A stretch of 47,026 bases of DNA from Nocardia sp. (lineage in GTDB: Bacteria > Actinomycetota > Actinomycetes > Mycobacteriales > Mycobacteriaceae): positions 1 to 47,026 of the forward strand of contig JACIXH010000012.1 in the NCBI GenBank assembly GCA_014360565.1, in the 5' to 3' direction. Under the pieces are notes generated by a model. It worked only from the letters and a program-made list of their open reading frames with translations. It was not told the origin of the DNA and did not search any database. A program made the position numbers and the translations under genes. Of this stretch, positions 14,989-23,814 are shown piece by piece (position 1 is the stretch's first letter; each line of letters begins with the position of its first letter).

Positions 14989-16083
14989 TCAGCGTGCGGC
15001 GACGTTGCGGCGGGTGGCCCGAGAGTTCATGGTGCTACGCAGGATCTGGTGGAGCACGGCGTTGAAGGCATCGGTGTCTTCGATATTGCTGAGGTGGCCG
15101 TGCGGCAGCACATGGAAATCGGCCAGGTGGCCGGTGCGGCGCAGAATGTCGACGATCGGGCGGGAAAGGCGCTGCGGGAGCAGCCGGTCCCTGGCCCCGG
15201 CGATCACGGTGGTCGGCACGGTCAGGTTGGCGGTGCCGGTCGACAGATCCATGTCGGCCATGGCGGCGGCGTGGCGGCCACGGGCGATCGGACGGCAGGA
15301 GCGGATGATGCCCATCGCGAAGTCGACCTCGTCGGCGGTGGCCTCGGGGGTGAGAATGCGACTGCGGAAAACCTGCTGGGTGAACCAGCCGCCGGGAATC
15401 GGCAGCGGCGCGAACAGCAGTGACTCGCTGACCGGCTGCGGCATCCGCACCGGTGCGCCGAGCAGGGTCACCGGGTACTGCGCGACGGTGAGCTGCTTGT
15501 TCAGCACCGGCAGCATGTCGGTTTCCCAGCGGATCGCGGCATTGGCCGTGTTGGCGAGCAGCACGGCCGACGCGCGTTGTGATACCTGCTCGGGGTGGTG
15601 CTTGGCCCAGGCCTGAATGGTGAGCCCGCCCATGCTGTGCCCGGCCAGGACGGCCTTCTCGTCCCCGCGCAGCGTCGCGTCGAGGACCGCGGAAAGATCG
15701 TCGGCCAGGGTGTTCTCGCTGGGCGCGGCGGTGCCGAGGGTGGATTCGCCGTGGCCGCGCTAGTCGTAGCTGACCACGCGGTATTCGCCGGCGAAGGCGG
15801 TGATCTGGGGGTTCCAGTACTCGATACTGCAGGCCCAGCCGTGGACGAGAACCAGGGTGGGGGCGGTATCGGGGCCGTAGACGTGGACTCGGAGCTGGGC
15901 GCCGTCCGTCGTGGTCACCGGGACGATTCGGTGCTCGGCGGTGGGGGCGTTGAGTTTCGCGGTCGCGAAACTGCGGGTCCGCAGCCCGGCACGGAACTGT
16001 GCGGTCAGTGCGCCGGTCTCGAGGTGAGAGACCATGGATCGCGCTGCCGCGAGCGTCATCATCGACTTCGCAAGCATCGGCAC
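14989..16083 (-). pseudogene. Alpha/beta hydrolase interrupted by an in-frame amber codon
   Basis: The N-terminal 107 residues (start ATG 16083, site AAGGAG upstream) run to VLVHGWACSIEYWN and end at VVSYD, where a TAG at 15762-15760 stops translation. The same frame continues RGHGEST..., then the nucleophile elbow GHSMGG (Ser near residue 150), and on to a C-terminal catalytic His in LPHGHLSNIE, ending at 14989. Intact relatives have Leu, Gln or another residue between YD and RGHG, so one base change explains the stop. Nothing else in the 365-codon frame is damaged, which means a recent mutation, readthrough, or a sequencing error. No good restart lies between the two halves. The full protein would be a 364-residue cytoplasmic or peripheral esterase/epoxide-hydrolase-like enzyme. 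Confidence 0.85.
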
Positions 16084-16267
16084 TCCTTTGTGTCGTAGGC
16101 CACCGTACAGTGCAAGCAGGGGTGCTAGCTAGGGTTAGCGGGTCACAGTGTCCCACTTGTTGTGAACTGGGTCACCAGGCGTGCCGGTATTGTGAAATCG
16201 CCTGAAATCGACGAAAAATTACACTCGCCGAGCACGATCGGGTATCGATGGAACGCGGTAGGCGCTG

Positions 16268-16294
16268 GCGGCGGCTCTCGGCCGCCGCTACCTT
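16268..16294 (+). promoter_or_regulatory. Hairpin and -10 element before the DUF2752 gene
   Basis: A perfect 8-base hairpin GCGGCGGC (16268-16275) / GCCGCCGC (16281-16288) is directly followed by TACCTT (16289-16294), a TANNNT -10 candidate six bases before GTG 16301. The message would be leaderless, and the hairpin would sit within the promoter rather than in the RNA. Confidence 0.4.
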
Positions 16295-16300
16295 AGGGGA

Positions 16301-16750
16301 GTGGATACAACGCCTGTCACGGCCGACGCGGATCACCAGCCCGCACCGGCGAACTGGCAGCGGATGGCACCGCCGCTGATCGCCGCCGGTCTCGGTATCG
16401 GCACGCTGGCCCTACTGCATTTCCGCGACCCGCACGTCGAGGGTTCCTACGGTCTGTGTCCGGTCTATGTGTTGTTCGGGGTCTACTGCCCCGGCTGCGG
16501 CGGCATGCGCGCGATGCACAACCTCACCGACGGCAACATCATCGACTCGCTGCACAGCAATCTGCTCGCCGTGCCGCTGACCATCGCCTTCGCGGTCTTC
16601 GTGATCGACTGGCTGCTGCGTGCTCGGCGCGGACTACGGTGGCGCCTGCCCGGCCTGAACCCGGTGGTGGTGTGGTCGTTCTTCGGCCTGCTCGCCGTCT
16701 ATTCCGTCCTGCGCAACACCCCGTGGGGCACCTGGCTCACGCCCGTCTGA
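16301..16750 (+). CDS. DUF2752 family membrane protein
   Basis: A 149-residue protein with three membrane helices (PPLIAAGLGIGTLALLHF, LLAVPLTIAFAVFVIDWLL and VVVWSFFGLLAVYSVL). Between the first two is the DUF2752 signature GLCPVYVLFGVYCPGCGGMRA, with three cysteines and the GGMRA motif, followed by HNL and a conserved Asp/Gly. The family is widespread in actinobacteria and has no known biochemical role. GTG 16301 is chosen because the TACCTT -10 sits six bases upstream; ATG 16364 is the alternative. A small gene follows downstream on the same strand. Confidence 0.88.
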   Translation: MDTTPVTADADHQPAPANWQRMAPPLIAAGLGIGTLALLHFRDPHVEGSYGLCPVYVLFGVYCPGCGGMRAMHNLTDGNIIDSLHSNLLAVPLTIAFAVFVIDWLLRARRGLRWRLPGLNPVVVWSFFGLLAVYSVLRNTPWGTWLTPV

Positions 16751-16788
16751 TGCTGGTGTGGACGCCGATCACCAGGCAGTCTGGACAG

Positions 16789-16974
16789 ATGGGCGATTCA
16801 TTGAAGGACCGAGTCCGGCAGACATTGCTGCGCAGGCTCAACGAAGACGGACCCGATCCGGAGCAGGACGACACCCGCGCTGTCGCTGTCGCGGCCGACC
16901 TCGAGGCGCTCGAGATGGTGTCCGCCGAGGACCCGCTGGTCGAGGAACTGGCTCGGCGCTACTTGGTGTTCTGA
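16789..16974 (+). CDS. Small acidic conserved-looking protein, unknown
   Basis: A 61-residue helical, acidic protein, MGDSLKDRVRQTLLRRLNED through EDPLVEELARRYLVF. An alternative ATG at 16750 overlaps the stop of the DUF2752 gene (TGATG) and would add 13 residues that look like non-coding translation, although it would explain translational coupling. Amphipathic helices and the absence of low complexity argue for a real product. No family is recognised. Its 3' end overlaps the convergent M1 peptidase gene by 16 bases. Confidence 0.55.
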   Translation: MGDSLKDRVRQTLLRRLNEDGPDPEQDDTRAVAVAADLEALEMVSAEDPLVEELARRYLVF

Positions 16975-18314
16975 TGGGCTTGCCCGCCCAGTGGCGGTAG
17001 TTGCGGCAGCGGCTTGGTGCCGAGCCAGACCGCGAACAACCCACGCAGCGGCGCGACGCTGTAATGACCGGCCAGATCGACGAATTCCTCGGTGGTGACA
17101 CAGGAGTGCCGATAGCGCGCGGTCCATTCTCTGATCAGTTCGAAGAACAGATGATCGCGCAGTTCCAGTCGCAGCGCGTGCAGCGTGAGAGCTCCGCGTT
17201 TGTAGACCCGGTCGTCGAACATGTCCTTGGGCCCGGGATCGCCGACGACGATGTCCTGCGGTTGACGCGCCAGGTTCGCCCGCGCGGCCCGAGCCAGCTG
17301 ATCCGCGGTAGCCCCGCCCGAGGCTTCCGACCAGAGCCATTCCGCGTAGCAGGCGAAGCCCTCGTGCAGCCAGATGTCTTGCCACTGCTTCAGCGTCAGG
17401 CTGTTGCCGTACCACTGATGGGCGAGTTCGTGCGCGACCAGACGTTCCGCGCCGCGCTTGCCGTCGCAATGGTTGGCGCCGAAGATCGAGATGCCCTGCG
17501 CCTCGATCGGGATGTCGAGGTCGTCGTCGGTGACGACCACGGTGTAATCGTCGAACGGGTACGGCCCGAACTTCTCGGTGAACAGCGCCATCATCTCGGG
17601 CTGGCGCGCGAAGTCGTGGTCGAAGTTCGCCCGCAACCGCGGCGGGATCACCGCGTGCATCGGCACCGGTTCGCCGACGGCCCCCACCCGGTACCTGCGG
17701 TAGTTGCCGATCTGGATCGTCGCCAGATAGCTGGCCATCGGCTCGGCCATCTCGTACACCCAGGTGGTCTGGCTGGCCTTGGCCTGCTTGCCGACCAGGG
17801 CGCCGTTGGCCTGGGCGTAGAACGGGCTGTCGGTGGTGATCGAAATGCGGTAGGACGCTTTGGAACTGGGGTGGTCGTCGCAGGGGAACCACGAGGCGGC
17901 GCCGTTGGGCTGGCTGGCGACCAGCGCGCCCTCGGTGAGCTCTTCCCAGCCGACCTCGCCCCACGGCCCGCGCACCGGTTTGGGGGTGCCCGAATAGTGG
18001 ATGGTGATTCCGAGGACACCACCGGCGGGGATCTTCTGCTGCGGGGTGACCGCGAGCTTGCCCTGCTGATGGCTGAACTTGGCTGCTCTCGACCCGTTGA
18101 CGAGTACCTTCGACACCGTCAGCGCCTGCGACATGTCGAGGGTGAACCACGGCCGCACGGCCGTGGTGACCGCGATGACCAGCGCGCGTCCGACGAGCCG
18201 GTTGCTGGCCGGTTTGTAGCTCAGCTCCAACTCGTAGCGCGACACGCGGTAGCCGCGATTGCCGTTCTGCGGCAGGTAGTTGTCGATGGGGTCTTCGTAG
18301 AACTTGCTCCGCAT
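16959..18314 (-). CDS. M1 family zinc metallopeptidase (aminopeptidase-like)
   Basis: A 451-residue gluzincin. Zinc site HELAHQWYG (residues 295-303) with the third ligand Glu318 in WLHEGFACYAEWLW. The N-terminal beta saddle domain covers about residues 20-210. The exopeptidase motif GxMEN expected about 25 residues before HExxH is replaced by EAQGIS (271-276), so N-terminal amine recognition may be altered. No signal peptide. The ATG at 18314 overlaps the stop of the upstream NRPS gene (TGATG), so the two are translationally coupled. In epsilon-poly-L-lysine producers a zinc aminopeptidase degrades the polymer, and this context suggests a similar trimming or self-protection role here; that is inference. 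Confidence 0.9.
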   Translation of the reverse strand: MRSKFYEDPIDNYLPQNGNRGYRVSRYELELSYKPASNRLVGRALVIAVTTAVRPWFTLDMSQALTVSKVLVNGSRAAKFSHQQGKLAVTPQQKIPAGGVLGITIHYSGTPKPVRGPWGEVGWEELTEGALVASQPNGAASWFPCDDHPSSKASYRISITTDSPFYAQANGALVGKQAKASQTTWVYEMAEPMASYLATIQIGNYRRYRVGAVGEPVPMHAVIPPRLRANFDHDFARQPEMMALFTEKFGPYPFDDYTVVVTDDDLDIPIEAQGISIFGANHCDGKRGAERLVAHELAHQWYGNSLTLKQWQDIWLHEGFACYAEWLWSEASGGATADQLARAARANLARQPQDIVVGDPGPKDMFDDRVYKRGALTLHALRLELRDHLFFELIREWTARYRHSCVTTEEFVDLAGHYSVAPLRGLFAVWLGTKPLPQLPPLGGQAHQNTK

Positions 18315-21300
18315 CAGGCGGCTCCGCGCTGCCTCGACTCCCGCGTCGAGGCGGGATCGGTCCAGGGCGAGATGGGATTTCCCCACCAGCGAGTCGATGG
18401 GGGAACCACGTCGCCGCGCATGACGAGCGAGGCTGGTCCGATGGTGGCGCCCGCTCCGATATGGGCGGCGGGCAGGGCAACGCAGTGCGGGCCGAGGGTG
18501 GCGCCGGCATCGAGTGTGACTGTGTCCATGGACATGATGCGGTCGTGGAACAGGTGCGTTTGCACCACGCAGCCGCGCTCCACGGTCGCACCGTCACCGA
18601 GTGTCACCAGGTCCGCCTCCGGTAGCCAATAGGACTCGCACCATACCCCGCGACCGATCTTGGCCCCGAGTCCGCGTAGCCACAGATTCATCACCGGAGT
18701 ACCCGTCGCCGCACGCGCGAACCACGGTGCCGCGACGGTCTCGACAAAGGCATCGGAGACCTCGTTGCGCCACACGAAAGAGCTCCACAGCGGGTACTCC
18801 ACCGCGCGGATCCGGCCGACGATCAACCACTTGGCGGCCACCGCGATGACTCCCGCGAGCGCGCCCGCGACCATCAGGACCAGACCCGAAACCAAGGCTG
18901 CGACAAGGTAATCGGTGTGCTGGGCGATCAGCGCGAGCACGAGCAGCACACCGAGCCCGATGGCGAAAGTCACCATCACCGGGATCAGCCGGCAGGTCTC
19001 CACGAAGGCGCGCGCCAGCTTCAATCGCAGCGGCGGATCGAAAGTGCGCGCGGTGTCGGTGGATTCGGCCGCGCGACGAAGCCGCACCGGCGGGCTGCCC
19101 AGCCACGACGAGCCCGCCTTGGCTTTGTTCGGCGCGGCCGAGAGCACCGCGACCAATCCGTTCTTGGGTACGCGTCGACCCGGCGCCGTCATCCCCGAGT
19201 TGCCGAGGAAGGCGCGCTTGCCGACCTTGGACTCACCGATGCGCAGCCAGCCGCCACCGAGTTCGTAGCTGCCGATCATGGTGTCGTCGGCGAGGAACGC
19301 GCCGTCGGAGATCACGGTGAACTTGGGCAACATCAGCACGGTCGACGCCTCGACGTTCTTGCCGATCTTCGCGCCGAGCAACCGCAACCAGACCGGGGTG
19401 AGCAGGCTGGCGTAGAGCGGGAACAAAAAGGTCCTGGCGGAATCGAGCAGGCGTTCGGTGGCCCACACCTGCCAACCGGTCCGGCTGCGCACGGGGTGGT
19501 AGCCCTCGCGCAGACCGATGCTGAGCAGGCGCACCGCGAGCACGGTCGCCACCGCGTACACGCCGAGACTGAGCAGCGTGGCCAGCGGCAGGATGGCGAA
19601 ACCGCGCAGCGCGGCGGTGCTGATGCTGGTCTCCTCGCGGACCCACCAGGCGATGAAGGTGCCGCCGACGGCGAGGCCGAACACGGGCATCGCGGCCAGC
19701 ACCATCGACGACAGACCGAACACCACCAGCCAGTGCCGTGCGCGTTCCGGGGAGTGATCGGGCCAGCGGTGTCGCGACTTACCGGTCTTGGCGGCGGGCG
19801 AGCCCGCCCATTCCTGATCACCGCGGACCTTGCCCGCGACGGCGGAGCCGGGGGCGATCTCGGCCTTCTTGCCGATCTTACTGCCGGGCAACAGGATCGA
19901 TCGGGCGCCGATCACCGCGCCGTCACCGATGGTGATGCCGCCGATGTGCACGATGTCGCCGTCGACCCAGTAGCCGGACAGATCCACCTCGGGTTCGACG
20001 CTGGCGCCGTCGCCGAGTTCGAGCATGCCGGTGACGGGGGGCAGGCTGTGCAGGTCGACGCCCTTGCCGATCTTGGCGCCCAGCGCCCGCGCGAACGGGA
20101 CCATCAGTGGCGCCCCGGACAGGCTTTCGGCGCCACTCGCCTCCGACAGCCTGACGGCAGCCCATAAACGCAGGTGCACCGCCGAGCCGCGAGGGTAGGA
20201 GCCGGGCCGCAATCCGGCGAGCAGGGTGCGCGCACCCGCCACGCAGATCGTCATCCGGCCGATCGGGGAGATGAACAGGACGAAGGCCAGCAGAATCCAC
20301 CACCACGACAGGCGTGGCAGCCACGGCAGTGAACCCGACCAGCCCGCGATGCCGGACACGACCGCCAGCCAGGTGACCCACTGCAATCCGGTGAGGGTGG
20401 TCAGCGGAATCGTGGCGAGCACCTGGATGATCTGCGCCCGCAACGGTGTCGGTCGCACGAGGCGAACATCGACGGCCGCGACCGGTGCGCTGCCGTCGAG
20501 AAGTTCGACGAGCGCGCCGAGGCGCGGGTGGTCGTAGAGATCGGCGACGGTGACGTGGGGATACCGCTCACGCAGTGCGCCGACCAGCTGCGCCGCCGAC
20601 AGCGACCCGCCGCCCAGATCGAAGAACTCGGCGTCGAGGTCGGTGGGTTGGGCGCCGAGGATCGCGTCCCACAGGCCCGCTACCCAGGCCGCCGTGCCGG
20701 ACAGGCTTGCCTCGGCCGGTTCGTCGGTGGAGGGCAGCGGCCACGGCAGCGCGTCGCGGTCGACCTTGCCGGAGGTGCGCGTCGGCAGGTCCGCGACAAC
20801 AGCCAGGCGCGGCACCAGCGGCGCCGGAAGTTGTTCGGCCAGTATCTTTCTTGCCTTCTTCACATCGAAATCGGGGCCGGCGCCGGTGAGGTAGCCGACG
20901 AGGATCTTGTTGCCCGCCTTGGTGGTTCGGATCGCGGCAGCCGCGCCGCTCACGCCCGGCAGATGCTGGAGCGCATTGTCGAGCTCGCCGAGTTCGATAC
21001 GGCGGCCGCCGATCTTGATCTGATCGTCGGCGCGGCCGAGGAAGATCAGGCCGTCGCGGTCGTTGCGCACCAGATCGCCGCTGCGATAAGCACGTTCCCA
21101 GCCGAGCGAGGGCAGCGGCGCGTACTTCTCGGCGTCCTTGGCCGGATCGAGGTAGCGGGCCAGGCCGACGCCACCGATCACGAGTTCGCCGGTTTCGCCT
21201 TCGGCCACCGGCTCGCCCTGCGCGTCGACCACGGTGAGGTCCCAGCCGTCGAGCGGCAGGCCGATCCGAACGGGCATTTCGCCGGTGAGCAGCGCGGCGC

Positions 21301-22225
21301 ACGCGACGACGGTCGCCTCGGTGGGGCCGTAGGTGTTCCACACTTCGCGGTCGGCGCCCGCCAGCCGTTCGGCCAGCTCCGGCGGCACCGCTTCGCCACC
21401 GAAGATCAACAGCCGCACCGATTCCAGGGCCTCGGCGGGCCATGTCGCGGCCAGCGTCGGCACCGTCGAGACGATGCTGATCTCGCGGCGCATCAACCAC
21501 GGGCCGAGGTCGGCGCCGGTGCGCACCAGCTCACGCGGGGCGGGGACGAGGCAGGCGCCGTTGCGCCAGGCCAGCCACATTTCCTCGCACGAGGCGTCGA
21601 AGGCCACCGACAGCCCGGCCAGCACCCGGTCGCCGGGGCCGATCGGGGCCTTCCGCAGGAACAGGCGAGCCTCGGCGTCGACGAAGGCAGCGGCGTTGTG
21701 ATGAGTGACCGCAACGCCTTTGGGGGTGCCGGTGGAGCCGGAGGTGAAGATGATCCACGCGTCGTCGGCCGGGGCGGGCAGGGTGTTCCAGTCGTGTTCG
21801 CCCGCGGCGGTGGTGGCCGACTCGATACCGTCGGCGGTCGCGATCGCGCTCACGCGCGCCTCACCGAAGACGAGCTTGGCGCGTTCCTCCGGGTCGTCGG
21901 CGTCGACGGGGACATAGGCGGCGCCGCAGTAGAGCACGGCCAGAATCGTCACGTACAGCGCGGCGGAGCCCGACGGCATCCGCACGCCGACCCGGTCGCC
22001 GGGGCGTACGCCCGCCTCGGTGAGCTCGGCCATCCTGGCCTCGATCGTGGCGATCAGCTCCATGTAGCTGAGCACGACGGTGCCGTCGTCGATGGCCGGT
22101 GCGTCAGGATGTGCGAGGGCAGTGCTGGTCAGGATGTCGACCAGGGTGCGCGTCGGCGCGGCGAGATCGGCGCGCAGCAGCGGGTCGCGCAGGACCGCCG
22201 GTACCTCAGTGTGTGGCTCGAGCAT
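18314..22225 (-). CDS. Pls/PosA-type membrane NRPS (poly-amino-acid synthetase)
   Basis: A 1303-residue single-chain synthetase. Adenylation domain about 8-500 (A3 motif FTSGSTGTPKG at 160-170, YGPTEA at 299-304, SGDLV at 382-386, GKVDRDALP at 486-494); carrier domain about 510-575 with phosphopantetheine Ser541 in LGGGSLS; then six membrane helices in three pairs (about 608-655, 830-900, 1078-1135), each pair followed by a soluble left-handed beta-helix-like domain starting GAKIGKGV, GAKIGKNV or GAKIGRGV (716, 951, 1187). This A-T-TM-C1-TM-C2-TM-C3 plan and size match epsilon-poly-L-lysine synthetase (about 1319 aa), in which the tandem C domains join side-chain amines. ATG 22225 is preferred (GAGGTGG ten bases before); ATG 22246 is possible. 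The substrate reading is given in the findings. Confidence 0.9.
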   Translation of the reverse strand: MLEPHTEVPAVLRDPLLRADLAAPTRTLVDILTSTALAHPDAPAIDDGTVVLSYMELIATIEARMAELTEAGVRPGDRVGVRMPSGSAALYVTILAVLYCGAAYVPVDADDPEERAKLVFGEARVSAIATADGIESATTAAGEHDWNTLPAPADDAWIIFTSGSTGTPKGVAVTHHNAAAFVDAEARLFLRKAPIGPGDRVLAGLSVAFDASCEEMWLAWRNGACLVPAPRELVRTGADLGPWLMRREISIVSTVPTLAATWPAEALESVRLLIFGGEAVPPELAERLAGADREVWNTYGPTEATVVACAALLTGEMPVRIGLPLDGWDLTVVDAQGEPVAEGETGELVIGGVGLARYLDPAKDAEKYAPLPSLGWERAYRSGDLVRNDRDGLIFLGRADDQIKIGGRRIELGELDNALQHLPGVSGAAAAIRTTKAGNKILVGYLTGAGPDFDVKKARKILAEQLPAPLVPRLAVVADLPTRTSGKVDRDALPWPLPSTDEPAEASLSGTAAWVAGLWDAILGAQPTDLDAEFFDLGGGSLSAAQLVGALRERYPHVTVADLYDHPRLGALVELLDGSAPVAAVDVRLVRPTPLRAQIIQVLATIPLTTLTGLQWVTWLAVVSGIAGWSGSLPWLPRLSWWWILLAFVLFISPIGRMTICVAGARTLLAGLRPGSYPRGSAVHLRLWAAVRLSEASGAESLSGAPLMVPFARALGAKIGKGVDLHSLPPVTGMLELGDGASVEPEVDLSGYWVDGDIVHIGGITIGDGAVIGARSILLPGSKIGKKAEIAPGSAVAGKVRGDQEWAGSPAAKTGKSRHRWPDHSPERARHWLVVFGLSSMVLAAMPVFGLAVGGTFIAWWVREETSISTAALRGFAILPLATLLSLGVYAVATVLAVRLLSIGLREGYHPVRSRTGWQVWATERLLDSARTFLFPLYASLLTPVWLRLLGAKIGKNVEASTVLMLPKFTVISDGAFLADDTMIGSYELGGGWLRIGESKVGKRAFLGNSGMTAPGRRVPKNGLVAVLSAAPNKAKAGSSWLGSPPVRLRRAAESTDTARTFDPPLRLKLARAFVETCRLIPVMVTFAIGLGVLLVLALIAQHTDYLVAALVSGLVLMVAGALAGVIAVAAKWLIVGRIRAVEYPLWSSFVWRNEVSDAFVETVAAPWFARAATGTPVMNLWLRGLGAKIGRGVWCESYWLPEADLVTLGDGATVERGCVVQTHLFHDRIMSMDTVTLDAGATLGPHCVALPAAHIGAGATIGPASLVMRGDVVPPSTRWWGNPISPWTDPASTRESRQRGAA

Positions 22226-22356
22226 CGTGCTCAGTCCACCTCTCATCGGTTGACCCCCATCGGTGGTGTCTGTTGTTTCATGAGCGGGTTACCGGAGGGC
22301 AAACGGGATGGTCACCAGATGCCAACGGTACTCGGTGCGGGTATGGCCGGACGGCA

Positions 22357-22376
22357 GCCGACGGCGCGCCGTCGGC
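22357..22376. promoter_or_regulatory. Perfect 20-bp palindrome between marR and the NRPS gene
   Basis: GCCGACGGCG followed by CGCCGTCGGC lies five bases downstream of the MarR stop and about 130 bases before the NRPS start. It could be a partial terminator, or an operator for the upstream regulator. No T-run follows on the minus strand. Confidence 0.45.
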
Positions 22377-22381
22377 GCTGT

Positions 22382-22816
22382 TCACGACGGCGATTCCGGC
22401 AGCTCGCCGAGGGCGGAGACGACCAGGCGGTGCAGCGTCTGCTGTTCGTGTTCGTCGAGGCTTCCCAGCACGCGCGCGGTGGCATCGGCAATCAGCTTGT
22501 CGGTGCGCTTGCACTGCTTGCGCCCGGCCTCGGTGATCCGCAGCCGGTATTTGCGGCGATCCTTGCCGTCGCGGGTGCGTTCGACCAGGTCGTCGCGTTC
22601 CAGCGCGTCGATCAGCCGGACGACTTCACTGCGGTCGATACCGAGCGCGTCGCCCACCTTCTTCTGCGTCAGGTCGGCGTTCTCGGAGATGAAGGTGAGC
22701 ACCCAGTGATCGCGCAGCGGGAGATCGATCTCGGCGTGCAGCGCCTTGGTGAGCCGTCCGAGCGCGTACACCGGATAGCGCGGCAGACCGCGGACGGAGT
22801 TCGTGTTCGTGGACAT
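22382..22816 (-). CDS. MarR-family transcriptional regulator
   Basis: A 144-residue winged-helix regulator. The DNA-binding part is LTQKKVGDALGIDRSEVVRLIDALERD with wing RDGKDRRKYRLRITEAG, followed by C-terminal dimerisation helices (LDEHEQQTLHRLVVSALGEL). Start ATG (MSTNTNSVRG) is preferred over an upstream ATG 48 bases earlier because the extra residues look non-coding. It is the first gene of the MarR - NRPS - M1 peptidase run and is the best local candidate for its control. MarR proteins usually respond to small aromatic or cationic ligands; no ligand can be read from the sequence. Confidence 0.88.
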   Translation of the reverse strand: MSTNTNSVRGLPRYPVYALGRLTKALHAEIDLPLRDHWVLTFISENADLTQKKVGDALGIDRSEVVRLIDALERDDLVERTRDGKDRRKYRLRITEAGRKQCKRTDKLIADATARVLGSLDEHEQQTLHRLVVSALGELPESPS

Positions 22817-23008
22817 GAGAGGGAACTCTAGCAAATAGTGGAGCGACCCAATCATCTCGGGCATCCATCATGGAGTTCTCGAATGGTTGGGAACTGGGCG
22901 CGAGCAGGCAACTCGGGGCAATTGTCGCTGCGGGATATCCGATCATGTCGCTGGGCGTGGCGATGGTGGGCCGGGGTCGGAGCGGACGCTGCGGTCGGGG
23001 CGAAACCG

Positions 23009-23700
23009 TCAGTCGGTGTCGGTGGCGGCGAGGATCGACAGGGTGGGCTCGGCGGTGATGGCGACGATGCCGATATCCCAAGCGACGCGCGAGAACCAAG
23101 CGGAACGGCAGGCCGGCACTCGAACCGTGCCTGCTGAATTGGCGTAGGGCAAGGCCGTTCTCGAACGGTGTGCGTTCGAGCGGAAGTGCGCGCAGCGGAT
23201 GACCCGACCAGTGCGTGGAGGTCGCCCACTGCCGGATCTCATCGTGCTCGGTCACGACGATGCCGCGCAGGATGAACTCGTGCAGCAGGCAGGCGCGCAG
23301 ATCATCCGCGATCGGCCCGACCGCATCGGCCTGAGCGAACGCGGCGATCGCGTCGTCGGGCTCGAGCGAGCCTGCCAGTTTCGCCGCAATTCGGCCCGCC
23401 TGGCTCTTCTCCGGGTCGGTCGCCGCCACTATCCGCAGAACCGCCGCCACCTTCTCCGGTGGCGACGAGTCGAGCAATGTGCTCACGCAGTCGTTGACGA
23501 TCCAGTTCCGGGCGCCGTAGGTCGCAGCCGCGGTCCTGCCCAGCGTGACGGCGGACTCGAGATCGCCTGCGGCTACCCGATTTTCGATGCGAGCGCGGAT
23601 GCCGCGGTAAGCGGTCGTCTGGGCGAACTCGCGAATGATTTGCTAGATCTCGGCTTGCACGGTCCCGGCGTATGTCGCGTCTGGAACTCCGCGGCGGTTG
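23009..23700 (-). pseudogene. Decayed gene of unknown family
   Basis: Natural-looking helical protein sequence runs on the minus strand in pieces. One frame reads QIIREFAQTTAYRGIRARI, then RNWIVNDCVSTLLDSSPPEK, and on to HDEIRQWATSTHWSGHPLRA and FENGLALRQF. It is broken upstream by a TAG at about 23645-23643 (context VQAEI-stop-QIIREF). Near 23110-23160 the frame is lost and continues in another one as SAWFSRVAWDIGIVAITAEP before stopping at 23009. One nonsense codon and one frameshift mark it as a pseudogene, about 200 residues originally. The upstream limit is unclear. I do not recognise the family; it may be a helical cytosolic protein. No gene is seen between 22865 and 23008. Confidence 0.6.
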
Positions 23701-23814
23701 TGCGCGCGGTGTAGCCGTCGTCGAGCACCGGGGCGAGCGTGGTGCTGCGCCTGCTTCCGGGAGACCCGCGGACTGGTGGTTGACAGCTGCCGCGGTCGTC
23801 TGCCAGTCTCGTTG

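Noticed and set aside
20528..22831. A 767-codon open frame on the plus strand opposite the NRPS gene
   Set aside because: It is the mirror of a GC-biased gene: Gly/Arg/His/Gln-rich composition, no ribosome site, no recognisable domain, while the opposite strand encodes a fully recognisable NRPS.
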